From: Pilimelia anulata
GTDB lineage: Bacteria; Actinomycetota; Actinomycetes; Mycobacteriales; Micromonosporaceae
Direction of reading: 5' to 3'
Assembly (NCBI RefSeq): GCF_014647895.1
Contig: NZ_BMQB01000007.1
Location: forward strand, 186,001-250,000
Length of the DNA: 64,000 nucleotides
The position numbers and the translations under genes were made by a program. The notes under the pieces were generated by a model. That model worked only from the letters and a program-made list of their open reading frames with translations, was not told where the DNA came from and made no database searches. This document shows positions 52,197 through 61,120 of the stretch, piece after piece. The number at the start of each line of letters is the position of its first letter. The first letter of the stretch is position 1.

Positions 52197-52979
52197 GTGA
52201 AGCGCATCGACCGTCGCGCCGTACCCCCGGCCCTGGCGGGCCTCCTGGCCGCCCTGCTGCTCGCCGCCGCCGGCTGCACCGCCGCCGGCACGGGCGGCGG
52301 CCAGGCCGCCGGGCGCGCCCGCACGCCGCAGGAGGCCCTGCAGGCCGCCGCGCCGGACCGGTCCGGGGGCAGCTTCCGGTACACCCTGGCCGACCCCGAC
52401 AGCACCGGCACCGGCGTGCTCGACCCCCGCGCCGGCCGCGGCCTCATCGAGATCAACCAGCGCGAGCCCGGCGACGACCTGGTCGTCAAGACCGGCTTCC
52501 TCAAGATCGGCCCGGACCTGTGGACCCGGATCACGCCGAGCCGCCGGGTTCCCGGCTTCCCCGTCCCGGACAAGTGGCTGCGGATCGACCCGGCGAAGGT
52601 GACCAGCACCGACCTGCTCGCCGAGTTCGCCGCCGACCCGACCGGCGCCGCCGCGCTCGCCGCCCGCACCGGCGGGGTCACCGCCGACCCGTCCGGGTAC
52701 CGCGGCACCGTCGACCTGACCGCGCTGGGCGGCGTCGAGCTGGTCCCGCCGGCCCGGGTCACCGCGCTCGGCCCGAAGGCCGCCGCGGTGCCGTTCGAGG
52801 CCGTCGTGGACGCCGAGCAGCGGCTCAGCAAGCTCACCGTCCGGGTGCCGGCCGCCGGGAGGGCGAAGGCGTACGAGCGGGTGTCCACGTACGGCGACTA
52901 CGGCGCCGCCGCGATCCCGGCCGCGCCGACGGCGGCCATCGACGCCCCGGCCGGCGTCTACGACCTGCTCAACAAGTAG
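52197..52979 (+). CDS. Lipoprotein, LppX/LprAFG-like
   Basis: A 260-residue lipoprotein. The signal ends in the lipobox AAAGC near residue 27. The mature part has the strand pattern and the VSTYGDYG terminal element common in the LppX/LprAFG-type lipid-binding lipoproteins of actinobacteria (VDLTALGGVELV, VPFEAVVDAEQRLSKLTV). The family is thought to carry hydrophobic ligands in a half-barrel pocket. The GTG start follows GGGAGAGGG. Its TAG stop shares one base with the start of the next gene. Confidence 0.8.
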   Translation: MKRIDRRAVPPALAGLLAALLLAAAGCTAAGTGGGQAAGRARTPQEALQAAAPDRSGGSFRYTLADPDSTGTGVLDPRAGRGLIEINQREPGDDLVVKTGFLKIGPDLWTRITPSRRVPGFPVPDKWLRIDPAKVTSTDLLAEFAADPTGAAALAARTGGVTADPSGYRGTVDLTALGGVELVPPARVTALGPKAAAVPFEAVVDAEQRLSKLTVRVPAAGRAKAYERVSTYGDYGAAAIPAAPTAAIDAPAGVYDLLNK

Positions 52980-54418
52980 TGCCCGCCGCCGCGCGCGGCC
53001 GGGCGCTGCCGTACGCCCTCGCCGCGCCCTTCCTCGCCCTGTACACCGCGCTGTCCGTGCTCCGCTGGGAACGGATGGAGACCACCGCGTTCGACCTGGG
53101 AATCTTCACCCAGGCCGTCCGCTCGTACGCCGAGCTGCGCGCCCCCACCGCCGACCTCAAGGGGCCCGGCTTCCCGCTGCTCGGCGACCACTTCCACCCG
53201 ATCCTCGCGCTGCTCGCCCCGTTCTACGCGCTGTGCCCGACGCCGGTGACGCTGCTGGTGGCGCAGGCGTTCCTGTTCGCGCTGTCGATCGTCCCGCTGG
53301 CCCGGCTCGGGATCGCCCGGCTCGGCGCGTGGCCGGGGTCGCTGCTCGCGGTCGGGTACGGGCTGTCGTTCGGCGTGCAGCAGGCGGTGGTGTTCGACTT
53401 CCACGAGATCGCGTTCGCGGTGCCGCTGCTGGCGTTCTGCGCCGAGGCGCTGCTGACCGAGCGGTGGCGCCGGGCCTGCTGGTACGCCCTGCCGCTGCTG
53501 CTGGTCAAGGAGGACCAGGCGGCGCTGGTGGTGGCGATCGGCGGGTACCTGCTGCTGCGCGGCCAGCGCCGGCTCGGCGCCCTGCTCGCCGGCGCCGGGG
53601 TGCTGGTCGGCCTGCTGACCGTCCTGGTGGTCGTGCCGGCGTTCAACCCCGACGGCCGGTACCCGTACCTCGGCTCGGTCGGCGGCGGCGGCGAGAGCAA
53701 CCCGCTGCTGCGGCTGCTCGCGCCGGCCGACAAGTGGCACCTGGTGTACGTCCTGCTGCTGGCCACCGGGTTCCTCGCCGCGCTGTCGCCGCTGGCGCTG
53801 GTGACCGCGGTGCCGCTGGCGGTCCGGTTCTGGACGGAGAAGCCGGCGTACTGGGACAAGGCGTTCCACTACAACAGCGTGCTCATGCCGATCCTGTTCG
53901 CCGCGGCCGTCGACGGCCTGGACCGGCTGCGCCGCTGGCTCGCCCCCCGGCTGGCCGCCCGCCCCGGGCTCGCGGCGCGCCCCCGGCTGGCCGCCGGGCT
54001 GCCGGTGGCGCTGGCCGCGCTGGTCGCCGGGCACGCCGTGCTGGCCACGCTGACCGGGCAGCCGCTGGGCAAGCTGCTGCGCCCCGGCTACTGGCGGGTG
54101 CCGGCGGAGACGACGGCGGCGAAGCGGTTCCTGGCCGAGCGGGTGCCGGACGGGGCGGTGGTGGCCGCGGACAACCGGGCCGCGCCGCTGCTGGTCGACC
54201 GGTGCGTGGTCCGGATGTTCCCGGATGCGGTCGACCCGCGCGGCAACCCGCTGGACCCGCCGCGCCCGCCGACGGCGGAGTGGATCGTCACGCTGGACCC
54301 GCCGAGCGCGTTCCCGCTGCTGCCGCCGGCCTACCGGGCGTACGAGGAGACGCTGCCGGGCCTGGGGTACCGGCGGGTGGACGAGCGGGCGGGCGTGCGG
54401 CTGTACCAACGCGGCTGA
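52979..54418 (+). CDS. DUF2079 multi-span membrane protein
   Basis: A 479-residue membrane protein of the DUF2079 family, which is related to the GT-C-type glycosyltransferases and mannosyltransferases. Typical points are the start RWERMETTAFDLGIFTQAVRSY, GDHFHPILALLAPFY, VVFDFHEIAFAVPLL, KEDQAALVVAIGGYLLLRG and a soluble C-terminal part. DFHEIAF and ED provide acidic residues of the kind used for metal or donor binding. The GTG at 52979 overlaps the upstream stop (TAGTG), so it is coupled to the lipoprotein. Confidence 0.87.
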   Translation: MPAAARGRALPYALAAPFLALYTALSVLRWERMETTAFDLGIFTQAVRSYAELRAPTADLKGPGFPLLGDHFHPILALLAPFYALCPTPVTLLVAQAFLFALSIVPLARLGIARLGAWPGSLLAVGYGLSFGVQQAVVFDFHEIAFAVPLLAFCAEALLTERWRRACWYALPLLLVKEDQAALVVAIGGYLLLRGQRRLGALLAGAGVLVGLLTVLVVVPAFNPDGRYPYLGSVGGGGESNPLLRLLAPADKWHLVYVLLLATGFLAALSPLALVTAVPLAVRFWTEKPAYWDKAFHYNSVLMPILFAAAVDGLDRLRRWLAPRLAARPGLAARPRLAAGLPVALAALVAGHAVLATLTGQPLGKLLRPGYWRVPAETTAAKRFLAERVPDGAVVAADNRAAPLLVDRCVVRMFPDAVDPRGNPLDPPRPPTAEWIVTLDPPSAFPLLPPAYRAYEETLPGLGYRRVDERAGVRLYQRG

Positions 54419-54472
54419 CCCGCGCCGTGGCCCGCGGGGGGTCCGTTCGCGGGCGGGCCGGGGGCGGGCGCG

Positions 54473-54862
54473 TCAGCGGGTGCGGCGCAGCCAGAGCAGG
54501 CCGAGGACCGGCAGCAGCAGCGGGACGAAGCCGTACCCGATGCCGTAGTCCGACCAGACCGTCGCGTCCGGGAACGCGCCCGGCCACAGCAGGCTCGCCG
54601 TCCCGACCGCGAGGACGCCGGCCAGCTCGACCGAGCAGGACAGCCAGGCGGCCCGCCGCCCGGTCCGGTCGCCGCGGGCCAGCCCGACCGCCGCGACCAG
54701 GTAGATCACGGCGGCGAGCGCCGACAGCAGGTACGCCACGGGCGCGTCGTCGAACCGGGTGGCGAGCTGCACGCCCGCCCGGGCGCCGGCGGCGAGCGCG
54801 AACACCCCGTACACCCAGACGAGGACGCGGCCCGGCCCGGTCCCGGTCCGCCGCTCAGCCAT
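54473..54862 (-). CDS. Small four-span membrane protein
   Basis: A 129-residue protein with four hydrophobic segments (LVWVYGVFALAAGARAGVQL, VAYLLSALAAVIYLVAAVGL, AWLSCSVELAGVLAVGTASL, IGYGFVPLLLPVLGLLWL). It is a conserved hypothetical actinobacterial membrane protein; no role is known. Its start overlaps the end of the next upstream gene by eight bases. Confidence 0.78.
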   Translation of the reverse strand: MAERRTGTGPGRVLVWVYGVFALAAGARAGVQLATRFDDAPVAYLLSALAAVIYLVAAVGLARGDRTGRRAAWLSCSVELAGVLAVGTASLLWPGAFPDATVWSDYGIGYGFVPLLLPVLGLLWLRRTR

Positions 54863-55208
54863 GGACCTGCTGCAACCGCAGGATCAGCACCGGCAGCAGC
54901 AGCCCCGCCCCGCCGATGATCGCCGAGCCCCACCGGGTCGGCTCCATCCGGGCCAGGATCACCGAGCCGGGCAGCAGGGCGAGCGTGGTGATCGCGTACC
55001 CGGCGAACGTGGTCGGCTCGGCGGGCCGGTCGCCGCCGACCAGCTCGACCGCGACGACCGCGGCGAGGATCACCACGAGCAGCTCGACCAGCCCGGCGCC
55101 GAGTTGCAGCACGCGGCCGGGGCGGCGGTCCAGGGCGGTGGCCAGGCCGCCGGCGGCGGCCAGGGCGAGGGCGGCGATCATCACCACGTCGGCCAGTCCG
55201 GAGTTCAC
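54855..55208 (-). CDS. Small membrane protein, partner of the above
   Basis: A 117-residue protein with four hydrophobic segments (ADVVMIAALALAAAGGLATAL, LGAGLVELLVVILAAVVAVEL, TFAGYAITTLALLPGSVIL, AIIGGAGLLLPVLILRL). The start VNSGLADVVM is a GTG four bases after the GNAT stop, so GNAT and both membrane genes form an overlapping operon. The two small proteins could form a heteromer; the function is unknown. Confidence 0.75.
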   Translation of the reverse strand: MNSGLADVVMIAALALAAAGGLATALDRRPGRVLQLGAGLVELLVVILAAVVAVELVGGDRPAEPTTFAGYAITTLALLPGSVILARMEPTRWGSAIIGGAGLLLPVLILRLQQVHG

Positions 55209-55212
55209 CCGG

Positions 55213-55983
55213 TCACTGTACTGAGCCGGACAGGTCGTGGTACCGCCAGCCACGCTCGGCGAACCCGGCCGCCGCGGCGGCCCCGGCGGCCGCGGCGTCG
55301 CCCGGATCGTGCACATAGGTCGGTACCGCGCCCTCGTCCAGGCTGCGCCGGGCGGCCGCGGCGAACAGCCGGCGGGCCAGCCCGCGGCCGCGGGCGGCCG
55401 GCGCGACGTCGACGGCGAGTTCGTGCCCGCAGGCGGTGTGCCGCCGGACCCCCACCCCGGCCAGGTACGCGCCGGTGTCCGGGTCGCGGACGACCAGCAC
55501 GGGCGAGTCGTACGCGGCCAGCCACACCGGCAGCGCCGGGTCGCCGGCGGGCAGCCACTCGCCGGCCTCCGGCAACGCGGCCGGGGCGCCGGTCCAGCGG
55601 AAGACGCCCGCGTACAGCCGGCGGCGCGGGTAGCCGACGAGCGCGGGCAGGTGGTCGGGCAGCCCGGGCGGGCCGGGGCGCGGCGGCCCGGGCGCGGGGC
55701 CGGCGGGGGCGCCGGCACCCCCGGCGTAGGCGGGCCGGCGGGCGGCGTCCGCGTCGGCGTCCGGGCGGGCGATGCCGGCGGCGCGGCGGACCTCGGGGGC
55801 GGCCACCGGCGGGACGGACAGCAGCAGCCCGCCGGGGTGGCCGACGGCGATCGCGGGGTGGGTGCGCCCGTCCCAGCCGGGCTCCAGCCGCCGGCCGGAG
55901 CCGACCACCTGGAGCGGGGCGAGCGGCGGCCACTGACCCAGCCAGCCGGCCAGGTGGTGCAGGAGCCGCCGTTCCACGGGCAC
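55213..55983 (-). CDS. GNAT-family acetyltransferase
   Basis: A 256-residue protein whose C-terminal 100 residues form a GNAT domain with the acetyl-CoA pattern VDVAPAARGRGLARRLFAAA. The N-terminal half is proline/alanine-rich and not recognised. The GTG at 55983 (VPVERRLLHH) is used; the protein leads the operon with the two membrane genes. Substrate unknown. Confidence 0.8.
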   Translation of the reverse strand: MPVERRLLHHLAGWLGQWPPLAPLQVVGSGRRLEPGWDGRTHPAIAVGHPGGLLLSVPPVAAPEVRRAAGIARPDADADAARRPAYAGGAGAPAGPAPGPPRPGPPGLPDHLPALVGYPRRRLYAGVFRWTGAPAALPEAGEWLPAGDPALPVWLAAYDSPVLVVRDPDTGAYLAGVGVRRHTACGHELAVDVAPAARGRGLARRLFAAAARRSLDEGAVPTYVHDPGDAAAAGAAAAAGFAERGWRYHDLSGSVQ

Positions 55984-56074
55984 CCCCGGGTGTTCGGAGT
56001 CGCCGGGCGCGGTGCGGTCGGCGGTCGGACCGCCGACGGTACTACCTCGGCGGGGCCCGTGCCCGCCGGTCGCG

Positions 56075-56749
56075 CTACTGCTGCGGCGGTACCGCGGGCA
56101 GCAGCCCGTGCCGCGCGGCCACGATGACGGCCTGGGCGCGGTTCTGCACCTGCAGTTTGGTGTAGATGCGGGCGACGTACGTCTTGACGGTACGCCGGCT
56201 GACCTCGAGCGCCTCGGCGATCGACTCCAGCGTCTCCCCGTCGGGCAGCCGGGCGAGCACCTGCTGCTCGCGGGTGCTGAGCGCGGGTACGGCCGAGCGG
56301 CGGGCGCGGGGGAGCAGGGCGGCGCCGGGCGCGCGGAACCGGTCCGGCTCCAGCGACGCCTGGCGGATCACGGCGGCGAGCGTCGGCAGCGGCGCCGAGC
56401 GGCTGACCAGGGCGGACAGCCCCGCGTCGGCGGCCCGGGCGAGCAGCTCCTCGTTCGGCTCGTGGGTGATCAGGACGATGCCCGGCGCCGGGTACCGGCG
56501 GCGCAGCTCCTCCGCGGCGGGGAAGCCGGGGCCGTCGGCCAGCTCGACGCCCACGGCGATGACCGTGGGGCGGAGGCGGTCGACGAGCGGGAAACCCTCG
56601 GCGGCGGCGGCCGCCTGGCCGACCAGGGCGATACCGGCGCTGCGCTGCGCCAGGTACGCCAGGCCGAGCCGGGCCACTTCGTGCCGGTCGAGGGCGACCA
56701 GGCGGACGTGGGCGGCGGCGTCGCGCTGCGGGAGGATCGGTGCGGGCAT
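56075..56749 (-). CDS. LuxR/NarL-type regulator with degenerate receiver
   Basis: A 224-residue regulator. The C-terminal helix-turn-helix is standard (LSTREQQVLARLPDGETLESIAEALEVSRRTVKTYVARIYTKL, from residue 157). The receiver domain lacks its key residues: the phospho-acceptor position is Gly67 in PTVIAVGVEL instead of Asp, the acidic pair reads DRH at 21-23, and the lysine region reads ALVSRSAP. It therefore should not be phosphorylated in the usual way. It is divergent from the OmpR-type regulator. ATG 56749 precedes MPAPILPQRD. Confidence 0.87.
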   Translation of the reverse strand: MPAPILPQRDAAAHVRLVALDRHEVARLGLAYLAQRSAGIALVGQAAAAAEGFPLVDRLRPTVIAVGVELADGPGFPAAEELRRRYPAPGIVLITHEPNEELLARAADAGLSALVSRSAPLPTLAAVIRQASLEPDRFRAPGAALLPRARRSAVPALSTREQQVLARLPDGETLESIAEALEVSRRTVKTYVARIYTKLQVQNRAQAVIVAARHGLLPAVPPQQ

Positions 56750-56985
56750 GCCCTGACCTTCGGCACGCTCCCGCCCGGTACGGGTGTGGCCGGAGAGTAC
56801 TTCGGGTGCGGTGCGGTTGTCCGCGCCCGGAGTGGCCGACGCCACTCGTCGGACCCCCGCGGGGGCGGGCGTACGCCATGCGGCACGTCAGAGTGATAAA
56901 TCCGCTTATAGTGGTCTTCGCTGCGGGATCACGTGGCGCCGGACCCGCACGGCCGGCGCGGTAGGCACAGAAGCGGGGCGATCCG

Positions 56986-57726
56986 ATGAGTCGACTGCTG
57001 GTCGTCGAGGACGATCCGGACATCTCGCTGGCCCTGAAGCTGCTGTTCAGCCGCTCCGGGTACGAGGTCCACCACGCCCGGGACGGCCGGGCCGGGCTGC
57101 GCGACGCCTACGCCGAGCACCCCGACCTGATCGTGCTCGACGTCGGCCTGCCGGAGATGGACGGCTGGCAGGTACTGGAACGGCTGCGCGACATCAGCGA
57201 CGTCCCCGTGCTCGTCCTGACCGCGCACGGGCAGGAAACGGACAAGGTACGCGGACTGCGCAGCGGGGCCGACGACTACCTCACCAAGCCGTTCGCCAAC
57301 GCCGAGCTGCTGGCCCGGGTCGAGGCGCTGCTGCGCCGCTCGACCAGCTCGACCTCGTGGGCCGCCCAGGTGTACGACGACGGGGTGCTGCACCTCGACC
57401 CCACCTCCCGGCGGGTGTTCGTCGAGGGCACCGAGGTGCGCCTGACGCCCACGGAGTTCCGCCTGCTCAACACCCTGGTCCGGCATGCCGGCGCGGTCCT
57501 GTCCCCGAACCAGTTGCTCAGCCAGGCATGGGACGACCCGACCGGGATCGGACAGGAGCGGGTGAAGTTCGCGGTCCTGCGGCTGCGCCGCAAACTGGGC
57601 TGGACCGACCCGGACGAGTCGCCGGTGGAGTCGGTGCGCGGCTTCGGGTACCGGTACCGCCGCCCCACCACCGCCGCCAACGCCCCCGGCGGCGGCGCGG
57701 GCGCCGGCCCTGCCGGTACCGACTGA
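56986..57726 (+). CDS. OmpR-family response regulator, orphan
   Basis: A 246-residue regulator with acidic residues Glu8-Asp9-Asp10, phospho-acceptor Asp52 in IVLDVGLPEMDG and Lys101 in YLTKPF. The winged-helix domain runs from about 125 to 225 and ends GFGYRYRRP. No kinase gene is adjacent. It is divergent from a LuxR-type regulator that lacks the phospho site, 236 bases away, with an AT-rich segment including TATAGT (56907-56912) between. Confidence 0.9.
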   Translation: MSRLLVVEDDPDISLALKLLFSRSGYEVHHARDGRAGLRDAYAEHPDLIVLDVGLPEMDGWQVLERLRDISDVPVLVLTAHGQETDKVRGLRSGADDYLTKPFANAELLARVEALLRRSTSSTSWAAQVYDDGVLHLDPTSRRVFVEGTEVRLTPTEFRLLNTLVRHAGAVLSPNQLLSQAWDDPTGIGQERVKFAVLRLRRKLGWTDPDESPVESVRGFGYRYRRPTTAANAPGGGAGAGPAGTD

Positions 57727-57843
57727 CCCCGGCGCCCCCGGGCCGGGCACCCCGCACCGCGCTTGCACCCGACCGACACCGCCGGTGCGCGGCAGGTCCG
57801 GCATCGTGGATCCCGGAAGAGAAGCCGTTCCGGGGGAGTAGCC

Positions 57844-58611
57844 GTGGTAGACCGTGATCTCGACGTGACGCCGTTGATCGACCTCAACGCCGACGCGCAC
57901 GTCCACACGGGCTTCTCCGTGGGCCGGGACAGCGTGGGCGCCATCGTCACCGCCGCCGAGCGCGTCGGCCTGCGCCAGCTCACCTTCGCCGACACCGTGA
58001 CGCCGCGGGTCAACTGGCTGCCGGTGTACCAGAAGTCGATCCTGCGGGCCCAGCAGCGCACGGACGTCGACCTGCGCATCGGCGTCGAGGTCGAGGTCGT
58101 CCGCGCCGACGGCTGGCTGGACTTCCCCGAGGACCTCGGCGGCCTGGACGTGCTCAGCATCGGCGCCGGCCGCCTCCCGCTCGGCGACGAGCTGCTGGAG
58201 CCCCGCCGGGTGACCGACCTGCTGCGCACCGGCGCCCTGCGCGCGGTGGACGTCGTCGACCTCGCGGTCAGCGCCACCGTCAGCGCCGTGGAGCGCGCCT
58301 CCCGCTACGCCCCCACCCAGCTCGCCCGCCCCCTCGGCCTCCTCGGCCAGGTCGGCATCGACCTCGCGGAGCTGGACGAGTCCGTGCTGCACCCGCTCAT
58401 CGAGGCGTGCCGCTGCACCGGTACCGCGGTCGAGGTCAGCGAGTCGTGGCGGGCCCCGGCCGCGCCGCTCGCCGGGCTGTTCGCGGCGGCCGGGGTGCCG
58501 CTGCTGGCGGCGAGCGACGCGCGGGACGTGGCGCAGCTCGGGCAGTGGCGGTACGTGGCCCGGCTGCTGTCCAGCCTGGTCATGGCCGACGCCCAGCGCG
58601 CTGCCGCCTGA
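57844..58611 (+). CDS. PHP-domain metal-dependent phosphoesterase
   Basis: A 255-residue protein of the PHP superfamily. Metal ligands visible are DAHVHTGFSVGRD (His-x-His), the GVEVEVV strand with Glu, and ASDARD near the end. Its nearest relatives act as histidinol phosphatase or as an unassigned hydrolase of the YcdX/TrpH type; neither is certain. GTG 57844 has GGGGGAG upstream. The gene is 117 bases after the orphan regulator. Confidence 0.77.
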   Translation: MVDRDLDVTPLIDLNADAHVHTGFSVGRDSVGAIVTAAERVGLRQLTFADTVTPRVNWLPVYQKSILRAQQRTDVDLRIGVEVEVVRADGWLDFPEDLGGLDVLSIGAGRLPLGDELLEPRRVTDLLRTGALRAVDVVDLAVSATVSAVERASRYAPTQLARPLGLLGQVGIDLAELDESVLHPLIEACRCTGTAVEVSESWRAPAAPLAGLFAAAGVPLLAASDARDVAQLGQWRYVARLLSSLVMADAQRAAA

Positions 58612-58698
58612 TCGTTTCGCTTGCCTTGGTGCCTTGGTGCCCTGCTGTTGGCACTGCCTTGTGGTGCTTGTGTTGGGCGATGCCTTGCGTCGGCGGCG

Positions 58699-59031
58699 CT
58701 ACTCGGCCGGTAGTGATCCGGCGTAGGTGACGCCGCGGGACACCCATGCGTGGAGTTGGCGCTCGGTCGTCAGGGCGGTCGGGGCGATGTGCAGCCAGCC
58801 GTTCAGTTCGCGGCCGCGCATCTCGAACCGGCTGGCGCCGGGGCGCTGGACCAGGGTCGGGGTGTCGGCCGGGTCGACGCGCAGGAGCAGGCCGCCGCGG
58901 CCGCTGGCGGCGACCGCCATGTTGCCGTCGACCAGGAACGCCAGGCCGCCGAACATGCGTTTCTCCGTCAGGCCGGGTTGGTCCCGCACGATCTCCCGGA
59001 TGCGGTCGGCGAGATCCTCGTCGTGGGCCAC
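58699..59031 (-). CDS. TfoX N-terminal domain protein
   Basis: A 110-residue protein with the TfoX_N pattern: LTEKRMFGGLAFLVDGNMAVAA, then LLLRVDPADTP and a late LHAWVSRGVTYAGSLP. In Haemophilus the domain forms part of the competence regulator Sxy; in actinobacteria the role of single-domain copies is unknown. It is divergent from the MmcQ/YjbR-like gene with about 55 bases between. Confidence 0.87.
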   Translation of the reverse strand: MAHDEDLADRIREIVRDQPGLTEKRMFGGLAFLVDGNMAVAASGRGGLLLRVDPADTPTLVQRPGASRFEMRGRELNGWLHIAPTALTTERQLHAWVSRGVTYAGSLPAE

Positions 59032-59086
59032 GCCGATCAGTGTCGCACCGGCGGTGGTCGAGTGGATGGGCCATTACGGTGGTGAG

Positions 59087-59521
59087 GTGACCAGCGACGG
59101 GAGTCGGGACGCCCGGGTGGCGGACGTGCACGAGTTGGCTTCGGCCATGCCGCACGTCACCGTCGAGTACGGCGGTGGCGAGAATCCGGTGTACCAGGTC
59201 GGTGGGAAGTCGTTCGTCTTCTTTCGCACGCCGCGGCCGGACGCGGTGGATCCGGTCACCGGGGAGCGGTACGCGGATGTGATCGTGTTCTGGGTGCCGT
59301 CCGAGGCGGACAAGCAGGCATTGGTACAGGACGAGGCGTCGCCGTTCTTCACCACGGCGCACTTCAACGGCCATCCGTCGGTGCTGCTGCGGGCGGTGCG
59401 TATCGGTGAGCTGACCCGGGCGGAGTTGGCCGAGGTCATCCAGGATGCGTGGCTGTCCCGCGCCTCGAACCGCAGAGCGGCCGCGTGGCTGAGCGCCCAC
59501 CCGTCGATTCGCGAAGAATAG
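59087..59521 (+). CDS. MmcQ/YjbR-like DNA-binding protein
   Basis: A 144-residue protein whose core (ADVHELASAMPHVTVEYGGG, PVYQVGGKSFVFFRT, ASPFFTTAHFNGHPSVLLR, IQDAWLSRASNR) fits the small alpha/beta MmcQ/YjbR fold with CyaY-like topology. DNA binding has been proposed for relatives but is not established. GTG 59087 was chosen over ATG 59066, which is also in frame. Confidence 0.75.
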   Translation: MTSDGSRDARVADVHELASAMPHVTVEYGGGENPVYQVGGKSFVFFRTPRPDAVDPVTGERYADVIVFWVPSEADKQALVQDEASPFFTTAHFNGHPSVLLRAVRIGELTRAELAEVIQDAWLSRASNRRAAAWLSAHPSIREE

Positions 59522-59539
59522 TTTTCGGGTAGGGCCGTC

Positions 59540-59746
59540 AAGTCGCGGGAGATCGTGAGTCCACGCGATTCCGGGATCCGCCTCCCATCGCCGCCCAGCC
59601 GGCCGAGCACGAGCGGCCCAACGCCCCACAGCAGCAGAGCCAGCCAGTCGATTTCCAACCCCCCCGCCGGCGAGCATCGAGAGCAGAATCAGTACCGCGG
59701 GCAGTGCCACCACGAAAGCTCCGGCGACGACATGCAACGACCGCAC
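59540..59746 (-). pseudogene. Possible frameshifted two-span membrane protein
   Basis: From GTG 59746 the reverse strand encodes HVVAGAFVVALPAVLILLSM (a clear span) up to a run of seven G (59659-59665). In the frame shifted by one base the sequence continues as EIDWLALLLWGVGPLVLGRL, another span. Reading as one gene needs six rather than seven G. Either the sequence has an error, the gene is broken, or the run is phase-variable. The end beyond about 59540 is not clear. The rest of the gap 59522-60032 shows no gene. Confidence 0.35.
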
Positions 59747-60032
59747 GTTGACCCGATCCCTGCCCCGGCCCCGTCGGCCATGCGCCCTCACCTCTCGTAC
59801 TGCGGGCTGGTCATCACGCCACTGCGCCCATATGCCAATGGCTCATCGGCCGGTGTGGCATGTCTCAAGAATGGGGAACAGAACGCCCGCGCGCGCGCCA
59901 ATGCCCGAGAGCACGGCCGAAACGCCTCCGCGGCACTGACCGCACGGTGGGCCGCTCGGTCCGGTACCACCTGCTCCAGCGCGGCGGCACCGTGATTGGG
60001 CTGCTCCGACGGGAGGCAGTACTGTCCGTGGG

Positions 60033-60374
60033 ATGAGCCGGATCTTCAGGACCAGTGTCGCGTCGGTGTACCCCCACTATGTGACGAAGGTCGAAAAGAA
60101 AGGGCGCACCAGGGTAGAGCTGCACCGGGTCATCGAGTGGCTGACGGGCTTCGATGATTCCACCCTGGAGCATCATCTGGCCGCGGGTACCACCTTCGAG
60201 GACTTCTTCGCCGCTGCGCGGCTCAACCCGCGTGCCTCGTCGATCACCGGGACTATCTGCGGGGTGCGGATCGAGGATATCGATGATCCCTTGATGCAGA
60301 GGATCCGCTATCTCGACAAACTGGTCGACGAACTGGCCAAGGGCAGGCCGATGGACAAAATTCTGCGGACATAG
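60033..60374 (+). CDS. DUF2200 family protein
   Basis: A 113-residue protein of the DUF2200 family: RIFRTSVASVYPHYVTKVEKKGR, RVIEWLTGFDDSTLE, TTFEDFFAAARLNPRASSITGTICGVRIEDI, and a C-terminal KLVDELAKGRPMDKILR. Members are small soluble proteins found in firmicutes and actinobacteria with no established role. The ATG is not well served by a ribosome site. Confidence 0.9.
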   Translation: MSRIFRTSVASVYPHYVTKVEKKGRTRVELHRVIEWLTGFDDSTLEHHLAAGTTFEDFFAAARLNPRASSITGTICGVRIEDIDDPLMQRIRYLDKLVDELAKGRPMDKILRT

Positions 60375-60428
60375 CGCCGGGCGGGTCGTGGTTCGCGTTA
60401 TGTGGCTCGGTGTTTCTTGGCCCGCGAT

Positions 60429-60770
60429 TCAGAGACCGAGCACTCCACGCAGATTGGACTCGACCTTTCGCATTTCCGCGGGCGCAAGTCGACCGAGTCG
60501 CCGCCGGAGTCTCGGTTTATCCACCGTATGCAAGTCCGTGCAATTCACGTACGACTCGGGGTACTTCGTCACGCCGGCCTCCGGGCCGATCCGCACGTGT
60601 GTCGCGGCCGGACCCTTCGAACCCGTCACCAGCACGACGGTGACGGCCGACAGGGGTTCCGCTATACGGTTCACCGTCAGGATCACGACAGGGTGCGGAC
60701 CCGCCCCCGGTACCGCACACCCCCACACCTCGGCTCTCATCGGCGCCAAGCGTTGAGGTGTCGCTACCAC
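60429..60770 (-). CDS. MazF/PemK-family toxin
   Basis: Predicted ribosome-independent mRNA endonuclease of 103-113 residues. The core EVWGCAVPGAGPHPVVILTVN, then LVTGSKGPAATHV, LTKY-like GVTKYPESYVNCTDLHTVDK and a final LRGVLGL are standard. GTG 60770 overlaps the antitoxin stop; an internal ATG at 60740 (MRAEVWG) would start exactly at the fold. The pair is a typical type II toxin-antitoxin operon in antitoxin-first order. Confidence 0.85.
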   Translation of the reverse strand: MVATPQRLAPMRAEVWGCAVPGAGPHPVVILTVNRIAEPLSAVTVVLVTGSKGPAATHVRIGPEAGVTKYPESYVNCTDLHTVDKPRLRRRLGRLAPAEMRKVESNLRGVLGL

Positions 60771-61120
60771 TGTTCGTTGTCCGCCAGCGCCAGTTCCTCC
60801 TCCGTCACCGGCGCGACACCTTCCGGGAGCGGCGCGGGCTGTCCGCCGTAGAAGCGTTGGATCTCACCGGCGGTAGCGATTTCCCGGGCCTCCCTGACCA
60901 GCAGGCGCACTCCCTCACGCAGCGCTTCGGACGTCGTGGTCAAGCTCAACTGCTGCATCGCGGCCCGGAGTTCCGCGAACTCATCGGCCTGTAAGCGGAC
61001 CTGGGCAATGCTGGAAGCCGAGCCCGCCCGCCTCGCGTCGACCCCGGTCGCCCGCCCTTCGGGCGCCGCCGAGCCCTTCCGACGCCTCGTCGCCGGTTCC
61101 TTCTGTCGTACACTTGTCAT
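60764..61120 (-). CDS. Antitoxin of the MazF-type pair
   Basis: A 118-residue protein that starts basic (MTSVRQKEPATRRRKGS) and has a short strand-helix-helix segment (AQVRLQADEFAELRAAMQQ, then TTSEALREGVRLLVREA) suggestive of a ribbon-helix-helix DNA-binding unit, followed by an acidic tail (PVTEEELALADNEQW) that could cover the toxin. It is seven bases into overlap with the toxin. The exact antitoxin family is not recognised. The ATG at 61120 has CATACT eleven bases before it, so a leaderless transcript is possible. Confidence 0.75.
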   Translation of the reverse strand: MTSVRQKEPATRRRKGSAAPEGRATGVDARRAGSASSIAQVRLQADEFAELRAAMQQLSLTTTSEALREGVRLLVREAREIATAGEIQRFYGGQPAPLPEGVAPVTEEELALADNEQW

